From Chrysochromulina tobinii (Eukaryota; Haptophyta; Prymnesiales; Chrysochromulinaceae), in NCBI GenBank assembly GCA_001275005.1, contig JWZX01003400.1, positions 1-46,023 of the forward strand: DNA of 46,023 nucleotides, written 5' to 3'. Made by a program: the position numbers and the translations under genes. Under the pieces are notes generated by a model that was not told the origin of the DNA, made no database searches, and saw only the letters and a program-made list of their open reading frames with translations. Shown here piece by piece: positions 8,572-18,200 of this stretch; the first letter of the stretch is position 1; the number at the start of each line of letters is the position of its first letter.

Positions 8572-11524
8572 ATGGCGGCCGGCGCGGGCGACCACTTGAT
8601 GCTCTCGCGGCTTGGCCTCGGCGAGGACAATGCAGAAAAGGCCGGCTCCTCCACCTTGCTGCTGCATGAGAACGTGGTAAGCTTTCTACACCTCCGTAGC
8701 CCGCCGATATTGGCACCTGGCGTTCGCGCCTGCCTGCGGGCCACTGGCGGCTATTGAGCAGCCATCTCGCTCGGGACACCTCGGCCGCGCGATGGGCCGT
8801 TGCCTTGACTCACCGGCCACCCGTGTGCTCCGCTCGCAGGTGAACGCAATCACCTTCTTGAGTAATGGGCTGCTTGCGACCGCCGCCGGCAAGCAAGTCG
8901 CCTTGTGGGACGTCAACGCTTGCACGATTAAGCAGCAGTTGAATCACGAGGGGGCGGTGCGTGTGCTGCACGCGCCGGCGCGCTGCTCCACGGCCCCGCG
9001 CAGCGTCCCACCTGATCGCTGTCGCCGCTCACCCTGAAGTCCTCGCCCTGTGCCGCGCAGGTCAACGCGCTGCAGCTCAACCATGATGGTTCTTTACTGG
9101 CCACGTGCGGCAACGACAAAAAGGTGACGACGTGGTCGATGCCCGATGGGCACAAGGCCAAGGAGCTGCCGCTCGACGGTTGGATCAAGGCCGTCGCCTT
9201 TTCGCGCGGCGGCGAGATGCTTGCCGCGGGCGGCGCGACCTCGGCGGTGCATGTGTGGGATGTGCCCTCGTACGCGCATCGGCACGCGCTGCCGCATGAG
9301 GGGACGGTGAACGCAGTGGCGTTCTCTTCGGACGGGTCCAAGCTGGCGAGCGGCGGAATGGACAAGTGCGTGCGCGTATGGGACACGGCCACAGGCGCGG
9401 CCCTCCACGAGCTCTCGCACGACGAGTACGTGCTTTCCACGAATGTTCCCTGGCGCCTGATGGTCTCCTGATGACGCCTGATGACGCCTGATGACGCCTG
9501 ATGATGCCTGATGATGCCTGATGACGCCTGATGGTCTCCTTCATCAGGTACGTGCTGTCGCTCGCTTTCGCGCCGGCGATGCATCAGGGCACGGGGCTGC
9601 CGATGATCTATCCTCCGATCCTAGCGTCAGGCGGCGGCGACCGGAGAGTCTCGATTTGGAACGTGCAGACTGGGGAGCTTAAGTCCTCTCTGCAGGTGAT
9701 TGCACTTGATTGCACTTGATTGCACTTGATTGCACAGGTCTCGATTTGGAACGTGCAGACTCGGGAGCTTAAGTCCTATCTGCAGGTGGCGGCCTCGCAT
9801 CTCCTCAAAGTGCCTCCCTATTTGCCCCGCCTTGAGTGCCTCTCTCTGATGACTTCTCTGATGACCTCTTTGATGATCTCTTTCTGAGTGCACTTGAGCT
9901 CGAGTGCACCCTACAGCGCGACTCGACCGTCTACGCGCTGCGCTTCTCGCCGGCCGGAGACCTTCTCGCCTCGGGCGGCGGCGACAAGCAGGTGTCGCTC
10001 TGGTCTCGCCACGGCCGGCTGCTCTCTGAGTCACCGGCGCTCGACGGCGCGATCAAGGCGCTCGGCTTCTCGGCATCGGGCACCGACGTGGCATGCGCCT
10101 CGGGGAAGGAGGTGCGATCTCAAGGACTGAGGATTGCCTCTTGATGACCTCTTGATGACCTCTTGATGACCTCTGATGACCTCTGATGGCCACCTTTATC
10201 AGGTGCGGCTGTACACTATCTCGGTCGACACGGGCACCGGCGAGGCACGTCTCAAGCCGCACATGAATGAGGAGATGAGCCGCATCGTCAACCTTCCCTT
10301 GCTGCGCGCGACCAAAGAAGGCGACCTTGAGACAGTAGATCATCTTCTCGAGGTGGGCATGGTCGACATCAACTTTCCAAACCAACACGGCGACACGCCC
10401 CTTATCCTCGCGTGCTGGTACGGGCACAAGTACATCACCGCGCGACTGCTTGACAATGGCGCGCTACTCAACCTCACCAACTGCGACGGCAACTGCGCCC
10501 TCAACGTGGCCGCGTACCGAGGCAACGCGGAGGCGGTCGAGATGCTGCTGCGTCACAAAGCCACTGTTGACGTGCCCGATAACATGACTGGCAAGACCGC
10601 GCTCGTCAAGGCGGCGTACGTGGGGCACACGCCGACCGCGATCAACCTGCTCGACGCCAAGGCGAATGTGAACCATGCGGACACGCAGGGGTACACCGCA
10701 CTCGCGTTCGCCACGTCCTTCAACCACGAGTACATGCTGCAGGTGCGCCCATGCAAACTGATGCCTGCTGATGACGGCTGATGACGGCTGATGACGGCTG
10801 ATGACGGCTGATGACGGCTGCAGGTGCTCCTACACCCACTGATGGCCGCTGATGGCCGCTGATGACTGCTGATGACCGCTGGTGACTGCGGCAGGTGCTC
10901 CTACACTCGGGAGCGGACCCGAATCTGCAGGACGTCTTCGGTATCACGCCGCTCATCCACGCCGCCGCGCGGGGCCGTCTTGAGACAGTACAACTGCTGC
11001 TGCAGCATGGCGCGCGACCGCTGCTGGTCGACTCGGAGGGGAAGACGGCGCTCGACTATGCCGAGAGCGCCAACTTCCAGGAGATTGCGAGCGAGCTGCG
11101 CGATGCTGCCAGGCTCTCGGACTCGATGCCGCCCTCGCCCTCTGTGAGCATGGGAGCCGCCATGGGCGGCATGGGCTTCAGCGCCGATGGGTCGCCGACG
11201 ACGCCGCGCATGACGCCACGCGCGCCCATGGCCCACGACATCCGCAACGGCATCCTGACGCCGCGCGTGCCAAAATCGGGGGGGGGCGACATGACCGCCC
11301 GTCGGCTCTCTTCGGAGAGTCCCCTCGGCTCCCTCGGCTCCCAACCTCGCTCGCCCTCCATTATGAAGGAGCAGCTCTCTCCGTTGCCCCGCGACACGCT
11401 CACCTCGCTCTCGAAGAAGCTCGTGCATCTGTCCATCATGCTCGAGCAAGACACGGTGCTCTCAGACACCTCATACCCCTCCTTCCAGCTCGACAGCGGA
11501 CGGAAGAGCTACCGCCGACGCTGA
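8572..11524 (+). CDS. WD40-repeat plus ankyrin-repeat protein, seven or eight exons
   Basis: The model joins 8572-8676, 8840-8956, 9061-9425, 9548-9695, 9917-10111, 10203-10742 and 10895-11524, giving about 699 residues; a near-duplicate 48-base exon at 9738-9785 is optional. All introns are GT-AG. The first half has about six WD40-type blades, for example VNAITFLSNGLLATAAG, VNAVAFSSDGSKLASGGMD with VRVWD, and VYALRFSPAGDLLASGGGD. Then follow at least five ankyrin repeats: LLRATKEGDLETVDHLLE, HGDTPLILACWYGHKYITA, NCALNVAAYRGNAEAVEMLL, KTALVKAAYVGHTPTAINLL and ITPLIHAAARGRLETVQLLL. The tail is Ser/Pro-rich. Both repeat types bind proteins, so this is probably a scaffold or adaptor. WD40 and ankyrin together in one chain is uncommon. 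ATG 8572 is the first in-frame Met. The splice pattern is well supported because blades continue across every junction. Confidence 0.85.
9426..9547 (+). repeat. Intron with CTGATGACGC decamers and duplicated junction
   Basis: The intron starts GTACGTGCTTTCC and the next exon starts GTACGTGCTGTCG (12 of 13 identical), so the junction sequence is present on both sides. The body is about seven 10-base CTGATGACGC units ending CATCAG. Confidence 0.8.
9648..9785 (+). repeat. 48-base exon segment duplicated around a 42-base decamer intron
   Basis: GTCTCGATTTGGAACGTGCA and the next 28 bases occur at 9648-9695 and 9738-9785 with two mismatches. Between them is GTGATTGCAC followed by TTGATTGCAC units, ending CACAG. 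The first copy ends in CAG before GTGATT, and the second begins right after ACAG. Both copies are in frame, so one or both can be in the mRNA (699 or 715 residues). Confidence 0.85.
10743..10894 (+). repeat. Intron with a decoy copy of the acceptor junction
   Basis: CAGGTGCTCCTACAC occurs at 10821-10835 inside the intron and at 10892-10906 at the true acceptor. CTGATGACGG and CTGATGGCCG decamers fill the rest. Using the inner acceptor would insert TGA stops before the exon. Confidence 0.8.
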
Positions 11525-12254
11525 GGGGCCGACGCTCAACCGCTCGCCCTCGCTCGCATCGTGCGCAATCTCCACAGGGGACGAGATGGCGATCTCCCCA
11601 CAGGGGACGAGATGGCGATCTCCATAGGGGACGAGATGGCGATCTCCCCAGGGAGCGGGTTCGGCGACGGTCGTGACGACGGTCGCGGCGGCGGTTGCGA
11701 CGGTCGCGGCGGCGGTTGCGACGACGATTGCGGCGGCGGTTGCGGCGGAGGCGACGGTCGCGGCGGCGGCGACGGCGGTTGTCTGACAGAGAGGTCCTGA
11801 TGAGACTGGACGAGACTTGACGAGACTGGACGAGACTTGACGAGACTCCGGAGCCGCCGGCGCACCAGGCACCGGCAGCGGTCTTGCAAACGCAAGGCAG
11901 GGGAGTGCCTAGAACGCAGACAATCCGAGGCATGATGTTGTGAAGAGTGTGGAGGGGACACGCGGCTCGCGAAGACGAAGGCGCTCACACAGGGGCATTC
12001 CCCAGTGCGTGCGTAGAGCGACCAGGGCCACTGTATGCGCGTTTCTTTGGTGACGCGTGTACTCAGCGGTCTGACGGCGTGTGCGCGCGCGCAGTCGGTG
12101 ACGGTGTGTCGGCCGCTGTCGGCCAGCGCCGCGCAGCGCCAGCGGCCGCGCCCGGGCGTACGAACATATCAAAAACAAAAATTATATATAGCGCTGAGAG
12201 ATAGTTGAAAAACGCACGTACTTCTTCAAGTTTCCCGTCACTCGCCGCTAGGAC
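11525..12254. repeat. Noncoding segment between convergent genes, with four minisatellites
   Basis: GGGGACGAGATGGCGATCTC recurs about four times at 11578-11650. GGCGGTTGCGACGGTCGC-type units fill 11655-11780, and GACTGGACGAGACTT units lie at 11808-11850. None has a supported reading frame. The + gene ends at 11524 and the - gene ends at 12255, so this is shared 3' flank. Confidence 0.6.
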
Positions 12255-15200
12255 TCATGAGAGCACGCACGCCTTCGACTTAGGGTTCTCTTCCTGACGC
12301 TCCGTGGGCGGCGCGCCGGAGCTTTGCGCGCCACTCAGCTGGTTGCGCAGCCCCTTGATCCGGAGCTTGGCGATCTCGTCCTTGAGCTTGGCGATCTCGT
12401 CTGAGCTCGCGGCCGATGCGCCTGCTTGTACCCGGAGCTTGTCCTTGAGCTTGGCGATCTCGTCCTTGAGCTTGGCGATCTCGGCTGAAGCATCCCGAGC
12501 CGCGCCGTTGGCAATGCGCCATTCGAGCTCAAGATGCTCGACCTGCCTCTTCGAGGCCGCTAGCTCCGACATTAGCTGCAATTCGTCCGACATTAGCTCC
12601 GACATTAGCGGCATTAGCTGCAATTCGTTCGAAATTGCCTGCTCCAACGCGGGCATTGCCTGCTCCAACGGCAAGAGGGCGACGAGAGATGCCTCATCTC
12701 CTGCCTTGCTCGCTGTCCCTGGAACAAAACTGCTCTGCATCACAAGATCAAGAAGGTCTTGCTTCTCGACTGCACCTTCACAGGCCACCTTTCGCTCGCG
12801 CAGGATGGCCTTGAGCTCCGAGACCTTGAGCCTCGATGGGTCCATTGATGGGTCGATGGCACCCAAGGCGCCAGGATGAACGGCGGCGCCCATCTGTAAA
12901 TGTGAATGTGTCGCCTCCTTCACCTCCGCCACCTGAGTCACGGCCGCGCGCAGCTGCTCATTCGACTTGGTCAACGAGCCACGCAGCTGCTCGTTCTGGC
13001 GCTTCTCATCTTCAAGCTTCCGCTGCAGCTCGGCGATCACGTCGGGCGGCGGTGCCGTTGGCGGCGGCGGCGGGGCAGCGGCGGCGACGGCTAGCAGGTG
13101 GTCCGCACTCGAAGCAGCTCTGCGCTCGCCCTGCGCAGCGATCGTCTTGGCTTGCTTGAGCTCGAGCGCAAGGTCGTCGACCTTCGCACGCAGCTCCCGG
13201 TTCGTCAATCGGAGAGCCTCGAGCTGCGGGTCGATCTCGCCAGCGAGCTCCGCGCGTGCGAAGCTCGCGATCGAGTCGCGCTGCTCCTGAAGCTCTTCGA
13301 TGACTGCATGCAGCACGGTCGGGTCTTGTTGCACGTCCGCCTTCTTGTCCGCAGCGCTCACCTGCCGCTTGCAATCGTCCGGTATGCCCGCGTGCCCATA
13401 GACGATGGGCTCGGCCGTCGCGCGGCTGACGAACCCGTCGAGCGCCGTCTTGGGCATTGCATGCAGCGACGAGCCCTGCACCGGGCTTGCATGCATCGGC
13501 TTCTCCGAGTAGAGCAGCAGCCTGACCGCCGTGTCGCGCACGGGCTCCTGCCGCTGGTTGATGCATCGGGTCGTCATCGTGTACGTCGTGCCCGCTGTGA
13601 AGAGCACGGGGAGCACCGCCTGCTGCTGTGAATACTTTTGGAGCATCTTGTGCGGGACGCGATCGAGCTCGGTGGCAATCGAGCAGAACGCGTCGGGCGC
13701 GTCGGACTCCATCACGAGCGCCGCCTGCACCGCCTCCACGCCGCCGCCACGAAAAAACGACCGTGCGCTCGGCCCCTCGGCGCCCATGCTCGGAGATTGG
13801 ATCTCGATCGGAGATTCGATCTCGAGCTGGGTGAGGCCGTGCTCGTCTGTCCGGCCTTCGAGGGCGATCAGGTGCCATTCGTTGGCCATCCCGAGCGGGG
13901 TGCAGCTCACGTTCGCCGCGGCATCCGGAGGCGTATAGAATGCGAGGCGTAGCGGCACCTGAGAAGGGAGGCACTCACTTAGTGGTCAATCAGTGGTCAA
14001 TCAGTGGTCCCTCAGTGGTCACTCAGTGGTCACTCAGCGGCCAATGAGTGGTCCATGAGTTGTCACCAGAGGCGTCGTAGCGGGCGGTGCACCTCGTGGT
14101 TGGTGCCTTCGGCCATGACTGCGAGGATCGAGTACACGCCGCCGGGAGCGAGGGTCCACCGAGCCGAGACGCACCATGCATTTGTCACGACCGAGTGCGC
14201 GACATACTCCTCCACATAGGGGGAGAGCACGCCCACGTACCTGTGGGGAAGTGGATGGGGGCGTCGTAACGAGCACTTGCATGCACGAGGGGGAGAGCAC
14301 CGCCCACGTACCGACGGTCAGGCACAGTCGACTTCATGACGTACAGCGAGAGGAGCGGATACTCGTCGGCGCCGAGCCCATTGGGCGCGTCGGTGGTCGT
14401 CGTGTGACGCTGATTGCGAAGCTTGTCGCGCTCGCCATACGAGAGGAACACGTTCATCGGCACCGGCTGCTCGCCCACGTTGACCATCTGGAACTGCGGG
14501 CAGTTGCGCCAGTGCGCGTCGGCGATGCCACGTGGCGCCGAGCAGAGTTTCGTCCAACTGTGGAAACAGGAGGGGCGTGGGAAGGCGATCCAGTGCGATC
14601 GAGTGCAATCAAGTGCGATCAAGTGCACTCGAGAGCAATCAAGTGCAATCAATTGGAATCAAGTGTATTGTAGAGCAATCCATAGCAATCGAGAGTAATC
14701 AAGTGTAATCAGGAGCCATCCAGTGTAATCCAGTGTAATCAAGTGTAATCCAGCAGTCATCGCCCACCTCGAGGTGAGCATGCGCTTGTCCCATGGCAGG
14801 AGAGTAATCAAGTGTAATCAAGTGTAATCAAGTGTAATCAAGTGTAATCACCTCGAGGTGAGCATGCGCTTGTCCCATGGCAGGAGAGTAATCAAGTGTA
14901 ATCAAGTGTAATCAAGTGTAATCACCTCGAGGTGAGCATGCGCTTGTCCCATGGCAGGAGCATCTGCTCGAGGGACACGGGCTGGTCGGCGAAGGCGCTG
15001 AGCACAAAGCGAGCATGCTGATGCGAGCAGCCGACGTGCGGCACGACGATCCACGCGTCCTCGAGTGTACTCTGTCGCACATGGCAGCGCAGCACCACCT
15101 CCCGGGTCTTGGACACATCGAGCGCGGCCTGCACGTCCGGTTCGAGCATGAGCACGCCGCTCTCGTCCTTGAGTGAGGCAGGCCGCGCGCCGCTCGCGTT

Positions 15201-18200
15201 GATGTCGAGCTGCGTCAAGCGCGTCGCGAGCGTCTCTGCGGACGCGGCCACGACACACAGCCGAAGAAAGATGGGACGTTGCTTCACGCGCGCTTGCTCT
15301 CGCGCCGCCTCGTCGACGTCCTGAAGGACCAGGCACACGTTCGCACCCTTGGGCGCGCGCAGCAAGAACTGCGGGTTGTCGACGAAGCTCGCATGCTTGC
15401 GGTCGCCGCCCGCGTTGCCATCGGTCCACTCAGCGGCGATCGCCGAGCCCCAAAAGCGAAAGTCCGCAGAGCCGGCGAGGCTTGAGGACGTCTGCTGATT
15501 GCGCTGCATCGACGAGGAGAGAGCCCGCGCCATCGAGGCGAGCAGTTCGAATCGGATCAACTCGTACCGTGCATTCTGCTCGAGCGTGCTCAGTAGCGAC
15601 GGCACCTGCAAGCAAGAGGCCAGATGGCCATCAGAGGGCAATCAGAGGGCCATCAGAGGCCCATCCGAGGGCCATCAGATGGCAATCAGATGGCAATCAG
15701 AGGGCCATCAGATGTCCAGTCGAGGGCCATCCGAGGGCCATCCGAGGGCCATCCGAGGGCAAGCCGAGTGCCAACCGCAATCAGCGAGCGGCACCTCGGA
15801 GATGAGATTCGCAATCAGCGAGCGGCACCTCGGAGATGAGATTGACGAGCGCGAGTGCCGCGAGCTCGGCGATCTGACCGTCGTGCATCTGCGCGAAGAG
15901 AAGCCCCGAATAGGCGCTGATCGCCTCGTACCTCTGCAGCTCCTGCTGGATGCCCGTGTTGCTCTGCGTCATGCGCCCTAGCAGCTGCAGCGTCTCCTTG
16001 ATCAGGTACTCGTCGTGCTTGGGCGAGAGGAACGAGAGGAGCAGCGGCACACCCTGCTGCGCTCGCAACAGATCCTTAAATGGATCGAAGTCGTGCGCGA
16101 GCTCGGCCATGGCCGCCACTACGACGCGCTGCAGCCGCTGACGTGGCATCGCGTGCTGGCTGGTCTCGTGGAGCACTTGGTACACGAGGGCCGAGATGCC
16201 CTGCTCGAGGCCATCAGAGGGCATTACAGGGGATTGGAGGCCATCAGCTCGAGGCCATCAGAGGGCATTAGAGGTCATCACAGGGGATTCGAGTCCATCA
16301 GTCGCAATCAAGTGCTGCCTCACCTGCTCAAGTAATCAAGAGCAATCAAGCGCAATCAAGCGCAATCCAGAGCAATCCAGAGCAATCAAGGGCAATCAAG
16401 TGCTGCCTCACCTGCTCGAAGCATGCCTGGCGGGTCGTTGGGGAGTCTTGGGCGGCCGCGGCGATGGCGACGCACGCATTCTCCTTGTCGTCTGGGTCGG
16501 CACTTTGGAGCAGCGCTGAGAGATATTGCAGCCTCACCTGCGAGAGATATTAGCACTTAGAGACATTAGCACTTAGAGATATGAGCTCTTAGAGATATGA
16601 GCTCTTAGAGATATGAGCTCTTAGGAGCAGTGCAGAGAGAGATCGCAGCCTCACCTCTCCCTCCGCGTTCGTCCCCATCGAGTACTCGATGAAGAGCGAT
16701 CGCCCACGCGCATCAAGCACGCAGGGCAGCGTGCGCGCCACAATGGTCGCATAGGGCGCATTCTGGCCGCGCGGCCGAAGATAGTCGACCATCCGCTGTA
16801 CCCCCTGCAGTCGCAGGCACCCGGGGGTAGGGGGTGAGTGTGCAATCAAGTGCAATCGAGTGCAATTGAGTGCAATCAAGGCAGATCGCACCTGCATCTC
16901 TTGGAAGAGAGTGCGGTTCGCTCCCTCGAGGTCGGTTAAGGCTCGCAGGTCGTTGCATGCAGAGAGGGCCGGTAAAGTCTCGAGGATCCGGCTGACGGCC
17001 GCCATGTCTCCGCGCCGCCCGCGCTTGGCGTGCCGTGCGAGCCGTGCCTCCGCCATCGAGATCATCACCTGATGCGGAGGGGGGGGATGCGGAGGAGGGG
17101 GTGGAGGCAATCCGCGGCGATCCGCGGCGATCAGAGGTCCTCGGAGATGCGCACCTCCGCGGTCTCATAGGGCAATCAAGCGCAATCCAGTGCAATCAAG
17201 TAGTCCTCGCCCACCTCCGCGGTCTCATAGGGCATCCCGCCGCCTGCCTCGCCCTTGAGCCGCTCTCGCAACCTCACGGTAGGCGCCTCCGCAGCGGCGC
17301 GAGCGTCCGACTCCACCGCCATTGTCGCCAGCTGCGCTCGCATCTTCTCGAGCTCGGCCTCGAGATTTGATCTCGTCACCTCGAGCTCGGCCTCCTGCCG
17401 CTGCTGCAGCTCGATGGCCGCGCGCGCCTCCTGCTGCAGACTCTCGAGGGCCCCCTTTGAACTTCCCGCCTCCGCCTCTCGGCGCCGTCGCTCCTCCTCG
17501 CGCTCGTCGTTCGCACGCTGCGCCGCCAGCAGCTGTGCCTCGAGCTGTGCCTCGAGGGCAGCTGCTCGGTCCTCAAGTTCACGCCGCTTGCGTGCCTCTT
17601 CCTCCTCCACCTCGGCCCGGATGCGATCCGCCTCGGCAGCGGCAGCGCCGTCGGCGCCCTTCAGACGCTCCTGCAGCCTGCGCTCAATCTCCGCCTGCAT
17701 CTCGATCTCGGTCTCGATGGCCCGAATGTCCTGCTCGGCAGATGACGAAGATCATCAGTGGCCATCAAGGGCCATCAAGGGCCATAAGGGACAATCAGGG
17801 GCAATCAAGGGCGCGCACCTGCTCGTTCTCGGCCACGGCCTTGATGCGCTCGAGCGCGCGCGCACGCCTCTGAGCCTCGATGGCCTCGGCGCGATCCTGC
17901 ACGGAGAGCCCGGCGAGGGCAGACGACGAAGCTCATCAGCGGCGGTCATCAAGAGCAATCAAGGGCAATCAAGGGCAATCCAGATCAATGAAGGGCAATC
18001 AAGGGCAATCAAGATCAATTAAGGGCACGCACCTGCCCGGAGAGCCCAGTCATCAAGAGCAATCAAGGGCAATCAAGATCAATGAAGGGCACGCACCTGC
18101 CCGGAGAGGTCATCAAGAGCAATCAAGGGCAATCAAGGGCCATCCAGATCAATTAAGGGCACGCACCTGCCCGGAGAGGTCATCAAGAGCAATCAAGGGC

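Noticed and set aside
11561-11800. Gly/Asp-rich 79-codon open frame
   Set aside because: Entirely made of minisatellite units; no start context and no non-repeat sequence.
14581-14930. CRISPR-like appearance of regularly spaced repeats (also 17940-18300, 36210-36370)
   Set aside because: Units are about 10-12 bases with no variable spacers, lie inside introns of a eukaryotic gene, and no cas genes exist.
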